DNA of 64,000 nt, taken from positions 329,808-393,807 of the forward strand of contig DASCQM010000006.1 of the NCBI GenBank assembly GCA_036013055.1. Direction: 5' to 3'. Position 1 is the stretch's first letter. Each line of letters starts with the position of its first letter. The position numbers and the translations under genes were made by a program. A model generated the notes under the pieces. It had not been told where the DNA came from and made no database searches. It saw only the letters and a list, made by a program, of their open reading frames with translations. Below, in pieces: positions 17,384-26,716 of the stretch. The stretch comes from SHYR01 sp036013055. Lineage in GTDB: Bacteria > Chloroflexota > Dehalococcoidia > UBA2979.

Positions 17384-18349
17384 TCAGCCGAGGCGTGACC
17401 CGATCAGGTCGTGATCGCCGTTTAGATACTGCTCGATGTCGACCGTGCGCCGTCCCGGTCGCTGCACACTGAGCAGCGCCAGCGCGCCTTCGCCGCAGAC
17501 GACGACCGCCATCGCGTTTCGACCGGGCAGCAGATCCGACAGCGGTTCGCCGTCACCCTCGACAACCGAGCCGGGGGCTTCCGCGAACGTTCCGTCCAGC
17601 GGCCACGCCTCGTGCACCGTCAGCGGCTGACCACCGGCACGCGTCGTTGCGGCGGGCCACGGCTGGAATGCACGGATGCGCTGCCAGATCGCGGTCGCGG
17701 GCTGCGACCAATCGATGACGCCGTCGGGCCGAGCGAGCCGCGGCGCGTGCGTTGCGAGCGACTGATCTTGCTCCTCAACGGAGAGATCGCCCGCGACCCA
17801 CGCGGGCAACGTCTCGACGAGCAGCCGCGCACCGAGGCTGGCGACGCGATCGGTGACGGTCTCGGTCGTGTCGAGCGGATCGATCGGCGTTCGCACCTGC
17901 GCGACGACCGGCCCGGCATCGATCTCATGCACGACCCGCATGATCGTCGCGCCGGTCTCAGCGTCGCCAGCCAGGATCGCGGCGGCGACGGGCGACGCGC
18001 CGCGATGTCTCGGCAGCAGCGACGCGTGCACGTTCAGCACGTCGTGGGGGAAGGATTCCAGCAGGTGACCCGGCAGAATGTGGCCGGAAGCCGCCACGAC
18101 CCCGACGTCAGCTTCGAAGCTGCTGAGCTGCTCGGTCTGCTCTCGTCGTAGCCGCTCCGGCTGAATGACGTCGATGCCTGCCGCCTCGGCCAGTTCCTTC
18201 ACGGGCGTCGCGGTGCGTGCCGCGGACCGTCCGCGCCGCCGGTCGGGCTGGGTGACGACCGCGACGACATCGATGTCGGGAGCGTCGATCAAACCTCGCA
18301 GCGAGGGGAGGGCGTAGTCGGGGGAGCCGAAGAAGATGACGCGCATCAT
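17384..18349 (-). CDS. fmt: Methionyl-tRNA formyltransferase
   Basis: 321 aa. MRVIFFGSPDYALPSL is the conserved start. The formyl-transfer signature is NVHASLLPRHRGASP, with catalytic Asn, His and, further on, Asp in HEIDAGPVV. The C-terminal OB-like domain covers about residues 205-315. It formylates initiator Met-tRNA. Two ATG codons occur in tandem at 18349 and 18346; either may be used. The position after the solute-binding protein gene is unusual because no def or priA partner lies next to it. Confidence 0.93.
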   Translation of the reverse strand: MMRVIFFGSPDYALPSLRGLIDAPDIDVVAVVTQPDRRRGRSAARTATPVKELAEAAGIDVIQPERLRREQTEQLSSFEADVGVVAASGHILPGHLLESFPHDVLNVHASLLPRHRGASPVAAAILAGDAETGATIMRVVHEIDAGPVVAQVRTPIDPLDTTETVTDRVASLGARLLVETLPAWVAGDLSVEEQDQSLATHAPRLARPDGVIDWSQPATAIWQRIRAFQPWPAATTRAGGQPLTVHEAWPLDGTFAEAPGSVVEGDGEPLSDLLPGRNAMAVVVCGEGALALLSVQRPGRRTVDIEQYLNGDHDLIGSRLG

Positions 18350-18377
18350 GCCAATCGTAGCAGCGAGGCGGCGGCCG

Positions 18378-20036
18378 CTACTCGCCGTCCTCGTGCCAGA
18401 GGTGGACGGAGCGGAACCGATCCGAGCGGTCGAAGAGGACGCCATCGCTCAGGCCACGCAGTGATCGCGGATGTGCGTAGAGTCGCTGCGGGCAGTGCAG
18501 CACGATGCTGGGTGCCATCTCGGCGAAGCGCTCCGTGAAGGCGGCATAGAGCTGACGGCGCTCCGCCTCGTCGAGCGTCGTGCGGCCAGCCTCCAGCAAC
18601 GCGTCCGCGAGCGGGTCGTGGTATCCGGCGACGTTGCTGCCGGGAGCGAGAATCTGCGAGGTGTGCCACGCGCCGTACGGGTCGGGGTCGGCCCCGGTCT
18701 CCCAGCCGAAGATCGCCATCTCATAGTCGCGCGGCACGAGCCGTCGCGTGACCAGTTCCGAGGAGGGGACCGCCTCGACGTCGACGATGATGCCGAGCGC
18801 CGTCAGTCGGCGGGCGATCTCGGCGGCCAGCGCCTCGCGCAGCGGTTCGGTGTTCGTGACCAGCTCAAGCGTGAGCGCGAACCCGTTTCGTGATCGCTGG
18901 CCGGTCGGACCTTCGAGCCATCCGGCGACGTCCAGCAGTCCCGGCGCGGTGCTCGGATCGGGCCACTCGCCCGGCGCGTATGCCCATGAGCCGGGCAGGA
19001 TCGGCCCGCTGCCGGGCGCGCCAGCGACGTCGGCCGCGCCGCCAGGAAGCGCGGCGAGCAGCGTCGGCACGTCGATCGCCGCCGCGATCGCTTGCCGCAG
19101 CGCGACGCTCGCCAGCGACTCTCGCTGGGTGTTGAGGTACAGCACCGTGTAGCCGCCCTCATCGAGTGCGGTCGTGGCGATCGAGGGTTGGACGGCGACC
19201 GCCCGCTGCTCGGCCGTCGCGGCGGCGTCAGTGGCGTCGTTGGCTGTCGCGGTTTCGCCACCGCTGAGCAGCGCGCCATGCAGTTCGCCGCTCGCAATCG
19301 CGGCGGTCAGCGCCGATCGATCACGGAAGAAGCGGAACTCGAACTCGCGGAGGCCGGGCAGTCCCTCGTGGTACGTGGTGTGCCGCTCAAGCAACGCGCG
19401 CCGCGTCGTCAGTTCGACCACGCGGAACGGCCCGGTACCGATCGGTGCTCGGTTGAATGGCGCGTCGAAGATCGCGGCGGCGTCGAGCCCGGCGAGCTGG
19501 TGCTCCGGCACGATGCCGAGTGCCGCGCGGGTGAGGAACGACGCGGAGATCTCCGGCAGCACCATCTCCACCGTCAGCGCATCGACGACCGTGACATCGA
19601 CGCCTGCCCACGCCGCAGCCAGCGAGGGGTCGCCGCGAAACGCCGACGCCTGTACGAGCGCGATGGTGAAAGCGACGTCCAACGCGTCGAATCGTTGCCC
19701 GTCGTGCCAGAAGACGTCGGCGCGGAGCTGGAAGCGGTAGCTGAGCCCGTCCGCAGTGATGTCCCATCGCTCGGCGAGGTTCGGCTGCGGCATGCCGCGT
19801 CCGTCGATGCGGGTGAGTCCGTCGAAGACCAGCGCGGCAATGTCGGCATCGGTCTCGTTCAGCCCGGCGAGCAGTGGGTTGATGCGTTCTGGCTGCCCGA
19901 CAACACCCTCGACGTATCGCTCGATACGCGACGGCGTCGTCGAGTCGGCGAACGCGGACCAGCCGAGCACGAGCGCGGCGAATCCGACGGTTAGCAGACT
20001 GAGGTAGATCAGGCGGTCACGTAGCAGGGAAGCCAT
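18378..20036 (-). CDS. ABC transporter substrate-binding protein, family 5
   Basis: 552 aa. A hydrophobic N-terminal segment (about residues 10-30) acts as signal or anchor; no lipobox Cys is visible. PERINPLLAGLNETDADIAALVFDGL and later NLAERWDITADGLSY (each within a longer conserved stretch) are typical of peptide/nickel-binding SBP_bac_5 proteins. These capture oligopeptides, nickel or other ligands for an ABC importer. No permease or ATPase gene is adjacent, so it is an orphan in this window. The start was placed after secG to avoid overlapping that gene. Confidence 0.87.
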   Translation of the reverse strand: MASLLRDRLIYLSLLTVGFAALVLGWSAFADSTTPSRIERYVEGVVGQPERINPLLAGLNETDADIAALVFDGLTRIDGRGMPQPNLAERWDITADGLSYRFQLRADVFWHDGQRFDALDVAFTIALVQASAFRGDPSLAAAWAGVDVTVVDALTVEMVLPEISASFLTRAALGIVPEHQLAGLDAAAIFDAPFNRAPIGTGPFRVVELTTRRALLERHTTYHEGLPGLREFEFRFFRDRSALTAAIASGELHGALLSGGETATANDATDAAATAEQRAVAVQPSIATTALDEGGYTVLYLNTQRESLASVALRQAIAAAIDVPTLLAALPGGAADVAGAPGSGPILPGSWAYAPGEWPDPSTAPGLLDVAGWLEGPTGQRSRNGFALTLELVTNTEPLREALAAEIARRLTALGIIVDVEAVPSSELVTRRLVPRDYEMAIFGWETGADPDPYGAWHTSQILAPGSNVAGYHDPLADALLEAGRTTLDEAERRQLYAAFTERFAEMAPSIVLHCPQRLYAHPRSLRGLSDGVLFDRSDRFRSVHLWHEDGE

Positions 20037-20053
20037 CCCGCGTGCGCCGCGCC

Positions 20054-20278
20054 CTAGGAAGCGGCGACACTCCAGGCGGAGACGGAGAGGAAGACGACAA
20101 CCATCAGGATGGTGAGGCGGTGCAGGGAACGCTGCAGCCCTCGCTTGGTGCGGAAGGCGGCGTCCTGCCCACCGAGCGCCGCGCCGAAGCCGGTGCCGCG
20201 CACCTGTAGCAGCACGAGCACGATCAAGATCGATGAGATCAGAATCTGCGCGAGGTTGAGAAAGTCTTTCAATTCCAT
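20054..20278 (-). CDS. secG: Preprotein translocase subunit SecG
   Basis: 74 aa with two transmembrane helices, at about residues 7-26 and 54-72. The loop between them carries the SecG hallmark VRGTGFGAALGG. It assists SecYE-mediated export. It lies between yvcK and the solute-binding protein gene on the same strand. Confidence 0.9.
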   Translation of the reverse strand: MELKDFLNLAQILISSILIVLVLLQVRGTGFGAALGGQDAAFRTKRGLQRSLHRLTILMVVVFLSVSAWSVAAS

Positions 20279-20337
20279 GTGATTCGAGGCTAACGCTGGT
20301 CGACGTGCACAGCAAGCACCGACGCTCCGCCCGCTCC

Positions 20338-21660
20338 TTAGCTCGTTGCGGCGGCGTCCGTGGCGATCGACGGGTCAACGAGATCGCGTTCGCGGAAGGC
20401 GCGCATCACCGCATCCGCCAGCAGGTCGGAGTCGTGGCGGTATCGATTGTCGGAATCGACGACGTCGGCGAGCAGGAGCCTCGCGGAACCGTATTCCGTG
20501 TCCCCCGGTGCCGCAACGGCCTCCGCGAGCAGATCGTCGGGGAGCGGCTCGGCGGGCAGGTTGCTGTTGGCGAGAACGACATCGGCGAACTGCTGGCCGC
20601 GCAGATGATCCGAGATCGCCTGGTAGTGCGCGGGCGCGTCGAAACCGTCGGTCTCGCCGCGCTGCGTGGCGACGTTGGTGACGAAGATCTTGTGTGCGCG
20701 CGAGATCAGCAGCGCGTCACCGATCTCACCGACGAGCAGGTTCGGCAGGATCGACGTGTAGAGGCTGCCGGGGCCGATCACGATCAGGTCCGCCTCAATC
20801 AGCGAGCGCACAACCTCGGGGTTTGCTCGCACGTTCGATGGTTCGACGTGCAGTCGCTCGACCGCTGATCCGTCCTTCGGGATCGTCGACTCGCCTTCGA
20901 CGATCGTCCCGTCGGCCATCTCCGCCACGAGCTTCACGTCGGCGAGCGTCGAGGGCAGGATCGCGCCGCGGACGGCCAGCACCCGCGAGGTCTCGCGGAT
21001 CGCCTCTTCCATGCTGCCGGTGACGCCGGCCATCGCGACGATGAAGAGGTTGCCGAAGGAGTGCCCGTCGATGGCGTTGCCACCCTCATCGAAGCGGTAC
21101 TGGAAGAGCCGGTTGACCAGTGGTTCGGCGTCGGAGAGCGCCGCGATGCAGTTGCGGATGTCGCCGGGCGGAATCACGTCCATCTCGCGGCGCAGGCGTC
21201 CGCTCGACCCGCCATCGTCGGCGACGGTGACGACGGCAGTGAGATTCGTCGTGTGGGTCTTCAGGCCTCGCAGCAGGTTGGAGAGGCCCGTACCGCCGCC
21301 GATCGCCACGACCTTCGGGCCGGCCTGTTGGGCGCGCGCCGAGTAGATGAGGTTGACTAGCGGCTCCTCGTGCCGGCCTTCCGGCAGCAGCGCGGAGATC
21401 AGAGATCGGTTGAGGCGCCAGAAGGCGATGATCGTGAGGCCCGACGCGACCGCGAGGAAGAGCGCGCCTCGGCCCCAGCGCGGGATGAACTGGAGCGTCG
21501 CCCAGTAGACCCACTCGGGGAAGACATACGAGACATAAATCTCGCGGAGCAGGTACGAGAAGCCGAGTCCCATGATCGCGACGCTCGCGAGCATGAGCAG
21601 GAGCCAGCGTTTGACGCCAAGCCCGACATAGAGCCACTTGAAGAGGTTCTGGAGATTCAC
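20338..21660 (-). CDS. yvcK: YvcK family (gluconeogenesis factor) with N-terminal membrane anchor
   Basis: 440 aa. Two transmembrane segments (about residues 18-40 and 52-78) precede the YvcK domain, which opens with KVVAIGGGTGLSNLLRGLK. TVADDGGSSGRLR and PPGDIRNCIAAL are the family motifs. In Bacillus and mycobacteria YvcK/CuvA binds UDP-GlcNAc and controls cell wall synthesis; it lies in a rapZ-yvcK-whiA cluster there, which is absent here. The membrane anchor is an added feature. The start is GTG. Confidence 0.88.
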   Translation of the reverse strand: MNLQNLFKWLYVGLGVKRWLLLMLASVAIMGLGFSYLLREIYVSYVFPEWVYWATLQFIPRWGRGALFLAVASGLTIIAFWRLNRSLISALLPEGRHEEPLVNLIYSARAQQAGPKVVAIGGGTGLSNLLRGLKTHTTNLTAVVTVADDGGSSGRLRREMDVIPPGDIRNCIAALSDAEPLVNRLFQYRFDEGGNAIDGHSFGNLFIVAMAGVTGSMEEAIRETSRVLAVRGAILPSTLADVKLVAEMADGTIVEGESTIPKDGSAVERLHVEPSNVRANPEVVRSLIEADLIVIGPGSLYTSILPNLLVGEIGDALLISRAHKIFVTNVATQRGETDGFDAPAHYQAISDHLRGQQFADVVLANSNLPAEPLPDDLLAEAVAAPGDTEYGSARLLLADVVDSDNRYRHDSDLLADAVMRAFRERDLVDPSIATDAAATS

Positions 21661-21695
21661 CGAAACTTGTCCCTCAGGCAGGACCCTCCACCTCC

Positions 21696-21725
21696 AGTAG
21701 ACGCGGTTCTTCCGGCTCTGGTCAA
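21696..21725 (-). promoter_or_regulatory. Candidate promoter for yvcK
   Basis: On the minus strand TTGACC and TCTACT are separated by 18 bases, ending about 36 bases before the yvcK GTG. The -10 box matches four of six consensus bases. Confidence 0.35.
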
Positions 21726-21747
21726 CGTTCGACGGCCACGAATGGCG

Positions 21748-23214
21748 CTAGCCGCCGTCCAGATGCTTGCGCAGCACATCGGCGGCCGTGTTGGGGTCGG
21801 AACGTCCACGCGTCTCGCGCATCACCTGACCGACGAGGAACTTGATCGCGCTGTCCTTGCCGCCGCGGTAGTCCTCGACGGCCTTCGGATTGGCCTCGAT
21901 CACGCTGGTCGCGATGCCGTCGAGTTCGCCCGCGTCATCGACGCGTCCGAGGCCGCGAGCCTCAACGATCGCCTTCGGCATCTCCCCGCTCTCGCTCGCC
22001 GCGTGCAGCACCTCCTTGGCGGTCGGTCCCGTGATCGCGCCGCCCTCGACGAGCTCGACGAGTTCAGCGATGTGCGCTGGCGTCAGCTTGAGGTCTTCGA
22101 GTGACGCGTCCGGACCTCGCTGGTTGAGCAAGGCGGCGACGTCACCGATCAGCCAGCGGGCGATCGCGGTGGCGTGCTCGGTCGTCGAGAGTGCTGCGGC
22201 CTCCTCGAACGCCGCGGCGTGCTCGGGCGTCTCGGTCAGCATTCGCGCGTCGTCGGGGGCGAGCTGGTACTCCTGCTCGAATCGCGTGCGCTTCGCCTCC
22301 GGGAGCTCCGGCAACTGCGCGCGCAGCTCATCGACGACGCTTGCCTCCGTCAGCAGCGGCGGCAGGTCCGGTTCCGGGAAGTAGCGGTAGTCGTGCGCCT
22401 CCTCCTTCGAGCGCTGGGAGACGGTCTCACCAGTCGCATCGACGTAGCCGCGGGTCTCCTGGTCGATCGCGCCCCCGGCATCGAGGATCTCGGTCTGCCG
22501 CACGACCTCCGTGTCCAGCGCGCGCTGGATCGCGCGGAAGGAGTTCATATTCTTGACCTCGACCTTGGCGCCCAGTTCCTCGCTGCCACGTGGGCGCAGG
22601 GAGATGTTGGCATCGGAGCGGAATGAGCCCTTCTCCATGTCGGCGTCGGAGACCCGGATGTAACGGAGGATCTGACGCAGGTTGCGCAGGTAGGTGAGTG
22701 CCTCCGCGCTCGAGTGCATGTCGGGCGTCGTCACGACCTCCATCAGCGGCGCGCCGGCGCGGTTCGCGTCCAGCAGCGAGTAGCTGTCGCCGCCGCCATC
22801 GCGATGCATCAGCCGTGCGGTGTCCTCTTCGAGGTGGATGCGCTCCAGGTGCACGAAGCTTGCGACGCCATCGACCTCGATATCCACGCCGCCGTTGAGG
22901 CAGAGCGGCTGGTCGTACTGCGAGATCTGGTAGCCCTTGAGCAGGTCGGGGTAGGGGTAGTTCTTGCGGTCGAACTTCGATCGCTCCGGGATGTCGCAGC
23001 CGAGCGCGAGTCCGGAGAGGATCGTGAACGCCACGGCCTGCTCGTTGATCACCGGAAGCATCCCGGGCATGCCGAGACAGACGGGGCAGGTATGCGTGTT
23101 CGGGGCGGTGTCGAAGTAGTCGCGCTCGCAGCGGCAAAACATCTTTGACCGCGTCTTGAGCTGGACGTGGGTCTCGATGCCGATCACGACCTCGTAGTCG
23201 GTCTTTGTCGTCAC
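21748..23214 (-). CDS. gatB: Asp-tRNA(Asn)/Glu-tRNA(Gln) amidotransferase subunit B
   Basis: 488 aa. VIGIETHVQL opens the protein. A zinc site is formed by CRC near residue 26 and CPVCLG near residue 42. The GatB signature lies around ERIHLEEDTARLMH, and the C-terminal YqeY-like tail spans about residues 335-488. It activates the mischarged tRNA for amidation with GatCA. gatA and gatC are not in this window. The GTG start has GGGAGG just upstream. Confidence 0.95.
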   Translation of the reverse strand: MTTKTDYEVVIGIETHVQLKTRSKMFCRCERDYFDTAPNTHTCPVCLGMPGMLPVINEQAVAFTILSGLALGCDIPERSKFDRKNYPYPDLLKGYQISQYDQPLCLNGGVDIEVDGVASFVHLERIHLEEDTARLMHRDGGGDSYSLLDANRAGAPLMEVVTTPDMHSSAEALTYLRNLRQILRYIRVSDADMEKGSFRSDANISLRPRGSEELGAKVEVKNMNSFRAIQRALDTEVVRQTEILDAGGAIDQETRGYVDATGETVSQRSKEEAHDYRYFPEPDLPPLLTEASVVDELRAQLPELPEAKRTRFEQEYQLAPDDARMLTETPEHAAAFEEAAALSTTEHATAIARWLIGDVAALLNQRGPDASLEDLKLTPAHIAELVELVEGGAITGPTAKEVLHAASESGEMPKAIVEARGLGRVDDAGELDGIATSVIEANPKAVEDYRGGKDSAIKFLVGQVMRETRGRSDPNTAADVLRKHLDGG

Positions 23215-23315
23215 TGGTCCTCCCACGGTCCCGCGGAGAGCGTCCGCGCGTCCTCGATTGTAGCGTGCGACGTCGCTGCGCGAATCAGGGCGAGCACTGG
23301 AGATCCGCGAATCGG

Positions 23316-23768
23316 CTAGCCGGTGGGGACGGGGAACTTCTGGCGGAAGCCAAACGCGTACTCGCCCGGCCCGTGCTCGTCGAGGTGCTCGAGTCGATTG
23401 ATGCCGTCCTCGACCGTCGGCACGCTGCCGGCGGGGACCCACCAGAGCGCGATGTAGGCCGAGCCGTACGGCTCGAACCACTCCTTGCGCCGGCGCATCA
23501 CGCTCATGTGCTCGGAGCGGTAGGCGTAACCGTAGAGCGCTTCGTTCGACTCCCAGACGGAGAGATTGACGAGCAGTTGCGGGTCATCGCTGATGCGAAT
23601 GCCGGTTGCGTCCCCATCCTCTGTCTGCAACCGCCAGACGAAGCCGGGGCTCTCGTCGGCGAGCGCGTTCAACTCCGCCAGCCGCGACGTAAAGTCGTCG
23701 AGCGACGGGTCATCGAGTGGCGTTGTCGCGCGTGCAAGGTTGATCTGCGCGAGGTGACAGTCAGCCAT
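23316..23768 (-). CDS. DUF3291 family protein
   Basis: 150 aa. CHLAQINLARATTPLDDP at the start and the central SVWESNEALYGYAYRSEH are typical of DUF3291, small alpha+beta-barrel-like proteins related to antibiotic-biosynthesis monooxygenase folds. WWVPAGSVPTVEDG near the end is also conserved. No activity is established. It is divergent from the DUF402 gene with about 60 bp between starts. Confidence 0.85.
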   Translation of the reverse strand: MADCHLAQINLARATTPLDDPSLDDFTSRLAELNALADESPGFVWRLQTEDGDATGIRISDDPQLLVNLSVWESNEALYGYAYRSEHMSVMRRRKEWFEPYGSAYIALWWVPAGSVPTVEDGINRLEHLDEHGPGEYAFGFRQKFPVPTG

Positions 23769-23829
23769 GCCCGCATCGTACGGCCGGCGTCGCTACCATG
23801 CTTGCGGAGAGAACTGCCGGGGAGCCGCG

Positions 23830-24354
23830 ATGACGTCTGACCTGCCGCGCGCGATCAAGGTCGCCTCGACGAAGTACGACGGCTCGCCGCACTACGAGTT
23901 CGACGCGACCCTCGTCGCGCGCGAGGGTTCGATGCTGCGGCTGTATGTCGAGCAGGGCACAGCCCTCATCGGCTATCGCGGCGAGTTCGAGGTGCGCACG
24001 CCGTTCGCCGCGCTGTTCTGGACTGACCGGCCGTACAACGTCTATCACAACCAGTCGCCGCTTGGCCGTCGTCGCATCATGAGCTACGCGAACGTCGGCA
24101 CGCCGGCCACGATCGACGGCGATGTGCTGCGCTGGGTGGATCTCGACCTCGACGTGTTCACCAGCGAAGGCGGCGGGATCACGCTCGACGATGTCGACGA
24201 GTTCGAAGAGCATCAGGTGAAGTTCGCGTATCCCGACGAGTTGATCGCGACCGCGCTCGCCACCAGTGAGCAATTGCTGGCGCTGGCGAAGAGCGGGGCC
24301 TTCCCGTTCGACCGGGAGGCGCACATTGACCTCGGCGCGCCGCCAGCACGCTGA
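23830..24354 (+). CDS. DUF402 domain protein (FomD-like fold)
   Basis: 174 aa. The Tyr/Asp-rich core (WTDRPYNVYHNQSP, YANVGTPATIDGDVLRWVDLD in pieces) is typical of DUF402 proteins, which include the nucleotide-hydrolysing FomD and Ntdp. Conserved acidic residues in WVDLDLDVF and DDVDEFEEHQ would bind metal. The likely role is hydrolysis of a nucleoside di-/triphosphate or CMP-conjugate; this is inferred from the family. GGGGAG lies six bases before the ATG at 23830. Confidence 0.82.
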   Translation: MTSDLPRAIKVASTKYDGSPHYEFDATLVAREGSMLRLYVEQGTALIGYRGEFEVRTPFAALFWTDRPYNVYHNQSPLGRRRIMSYANVGTPATIDGDVLRWVDLDLDVFTSEGGGITLDDVDEFEEHQVKFAYPDELIATALATSEQLLALAKSGAFPFDREAHIDLGAPPAR

Positions 24355-24381
24355 TCGCGGATCGAGGTTTCGCGGAAGAAC

Positions 24382-24404
24382 GAAGGACGCCAGCGGCGCC
24401 CTTC
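24382..24404. terminator. Hairpin between convergent genes
   Basis: GAAGGACGCC and GGCGCCCTTC pair with one A/C mismatch around a 3-nt loop. It lies midway between the DUF402 gene (+) and the YHS gene (-), as expected for a bidirectional terminator. Confidence 0.6.
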
Positions 24405-24429
24405 ACGTCATCTCAGCGGGTAGAGAAAG

Positions 24430-24588
24430 TTAGGCCTTCTCGGCCTCGAGATACTTCTTCGGAGTTCCGATGAACTTGTTGCGGCAGCCCATGTCGTCAA
24501 ACGCCAGCCACTCGCCGTCGTGGTTCCACTTCATCTCGTTGTCTTCGGTGATCGGCTTCCCGCACACCATGCAGACTTGATCGGCCAT
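24430..24588 (-). CDS. Small YHS/TRASH-like metal-binding protein
   Basis: 52 aa. The sequence VCMVCGKPI, then FDDMGCRNKFIGTPKKYL, matches the YHS/TRASH pattern of CxxC followed by a third Cys and an aromatic-rich helix; these bind zinc or copper. GGGGGA precedes the ATG at 24588, which was chosen over a longer reading with a low-complexity extension. Function unknown, possibly a metal sensor or chaperone. Confidence 0.75.
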   Translation of the reverse strand: MADQVCMVCGKPITEDNEMKWNHDGEWLAFDDMGCRNKFIGTPKKYLEAEKA

Positions 24589-24687
24589 CGAATCCCCCTC
24601 GGTCTCATCGTTACGTCTCTGATGACGGGACAATACTACGTACGTTCATCACCTGTGAAGCGACCATCGATGCCATAAACTGCGCTC

Positions 24688-26031
24688 ATGACTTCACCGA
24701 AGCGCCGTCAGCCACCACCGGGAGTGCAGAGCGACCTCTTCGACGACCGCGAGGGGCAGTGGGAGCGCGCGGCGGGAACGGCACCATTGGCGGCGCGCAT
24801 GCGCCCGCGCGATCTAGATCAATTCGTCGGCCAGGAGCACGTGATCGGGCCTGGCAAACCGCTGCGTTTGATGGTCGAACGGGACGAGGTTCCGTCGATC
24901 CTGCTGTGGGGGCCGCCGGGAACCGGCAAGACTACGCTCGCCTCGATCGTTGCGCGTCGCACGGAGCGGCACTTCGAGAAGCTCTCCGCTGTCTCGTCGG
25001 GCGTTGCTGACCTGCGACGCGCCGTGGCCGACGCGCAGGAACGCCAGCGCATCTCCGGTCGCAGCACGCTGCTGTTCATCGACGAGATCCACCGCTTCAA
25101 CCGCAGTCAGCAGGACGCCGTGCTGCCGTACGTCGAGGACGGCACCGTCACGCTCTTTGGGGCGACGACGGAGAACCCGTCCTTCTACGTCGTCGCGCCG
25201 CTGCTTTCGCGGGCGCGTGTCTTCAAGCTTGAGCTGCTGACGTCGGAACACATCGTGGAGATCCTGCGGCAGGCGCTGGCCGACACCGACCGGGGGCTCG
25301 GCGCACGCACGATCGAGGTCGACGATGAGACGCTGAAGACGATCGCCGTGCTCGCCGGCGGCGACGCGCGTACGTCGCTGAACATCCTCGAATTGGCGAT
25401 CGCCTCCGCCCCGGCCGGCGACGGCGACGCGGTCACCGTCAGCCGCGAGGTCGTCGAGCAGTCAGCGCAGCATCCCACGCTGCTCTACGACCGCCAGGCA
25501 GACGCGCACTACGACACGATCTCCGCGTTCATCAAGACGGTGCGCGACTCCGACCCGGACGGAGCGCTCTACTGGCTCGCCCGCATGCTGGAAGCCGGCG
25601 AGGATCCGCTCTTCGTCGCCCGTCGGCTGGTGATCCTCTCCGCGGAGGACATCGGACTGGCCGACCCGCAGGCGCTGCCGATCGCCGTCGCCTGCCAGCA
25701 GGCGGTGCACTTCCTCGGGATGCCGGAGGCGCGCCTGCCCCTTGCCGAGGTCACGGTCTACCTGGCACGTGCGCCGAAATCGAACTCCGCTTATGCCGCG
25801 TACGGGCGCGCGGTCGCGGACGTCGAACGCACGCGTAACGACGCCGTGCCGCTTCACCTGCGCAACGCGGCGACCGGCCTGATGCGCCAGATGGGTTACG
25901 GCGAGGGGTACGAGTACGCGCACGACCGCGAGGACAACACGCCGCCGGAGCAGACGCATCGCCCGCCCTCGGCTGAGGGAAATACGTACTATCGGCCGGG
26001 CACCGTCGGCGACGAGGCGCGCGAGCGCTAG
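24688..26031 (+). CDS. rarA: Replication-associated recombination protein A (RarA/MgsA)
   Basis: 447 aa, normal length. AAA+ core: Walker A GPPGTGKTT near residues 74-82, Walker B LLFIDEIHRF near 128-137, sensor 1 GATTEN, and arginine finger in LLSRARVF. The tetramerisation domain with AEDIGLADPQAL covers the C-terminal half. It acts at stalled forks and loads or remodels the clamp. It stands as a single gene facing a convergent DinB gene. Confidence 0.94.
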   Translation: MTSPKRRQPPPGVQSDLFDDREGQWERAAGTAPLAARMRPRDLDQFVGQEHVIGPGKPLRLMVERDEVPSILLWGPPGTGKTTLASIVARRTERHFEKLSAVSSGVADLRRAVADAQERQRISGRSTLLFIDEIHRFNRSQQDAVLPYVEDGTVTLFGATTENPSFYVVAPLLSRARVFKLELLTSEHIVEILRQALADTDRGLGARTIEVDDETLKTIAVLAGGDARTSLNILELAIASAPAGDGDAVTVSREVVEQSAQHPTLLYDRQADAHYDTISAFIKTVRDSDPDGALYWLARMLEAGEDPLFVARRLVILSAEDIGLADPQALPIAVACQQAVHFLGMPEARLPLAEVTVYLARAPKSNSAYAAYGRAVADVERTRNDAVPLHLRNAATGLMRQMGYGEGYEYAHDREDNTPPEQTHRPPSAEGNTYYRPGTVGDEARER

Positions 26032-26073
26032 CCTCGGTTCGCCGTTGCGCTGAACTCTGCGATCAGCGGGCGC

Positions 26074-26595
26074 TTACTCGGCGCGACGCGGTGCGAACGA
26101 CGACTCGCGCTGCTCGATCTGATCGATGTGCATGCGGTAGTGGCGGTAGACGCCGCGCAGCATCTGCAACACGGTCAGGTCACCCCAGCCGGTGTTCAAT
26201 CCCTTGCGCTGGAACGCCGAATTCGGGATCGAGTCGATCAACGCCAGCGTCTGCTGGTGTCGCTCGTCGAGTGCCACGCGTAGTTCCTCGCGCGTCCGCA
26301 ACTCGGCGGGAGGCGGGAAGGGATTGCTGCTCTCGACGCTGCGGTACTTCGACCACAGCTCGGTGAGATCCGGTTCATCCTCCTGCGCAGAGAGCACGGC
26401 CATGCCGGTCCAGATCTCCTCGCCGAGGATCTGGTGCTCGATCTGCTGGATCCCGGACCACTCGTCCGGCTCCGGCGGCTTCCCGAGTTCGTCCTGGGAG
26501 CGCCGGTCGACAACCTCGATCAGTTCGATGTGGTGTGACTTCAGCTTCTCGATCAGGTCCTGTCGTTCAGAGCTGCCGTCTGATTCGCTCGTCAT
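26074..26595 (-). CDS. DinB superfamily protein
   Basis: 173 aa. A four-helix protein with the metal-site pattern of DinB/YfiT proteins: the first His in QIEHQILGEE near residue 55 and two more in YRHYRMHIDQIE near the C-terminus. Family members are often thiol-dependent S-transferases (mycothiol or bacillithiol) or have no known activity. The ATG at 26595 was chosen because the longer reading overlaps the divergent MFS promoter region. Confidence 0.8.
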   Translation of the reverse strand: MTSESDGSSERQDLIEKLKSHHIELIEVVDRRSQDELGKPPEPDEWSGIQQIEHQILGEEIWTGMAVLSAQEDEPDLTELWSKYRSVESSNPFPPPAELRTREELRVALDERHQQTLALIDSIPNSAFQRKGLNTGWGDLTVLQMLRGVYRHYRMHIDQIEQRESSFAPRRAE

Positions 26596-26716
26596 CTGAG
26601 CCTCCTTGCGCTGTGCCAGCCCCGCTGGCCGCCGTATCGTAGCGCTTCTCGACCGCCCCGTGTGCCGCTCCGGCGGCGGCGCTCCAACTACCCCTATACT
26701 CCCGCCGAGGTGCGCG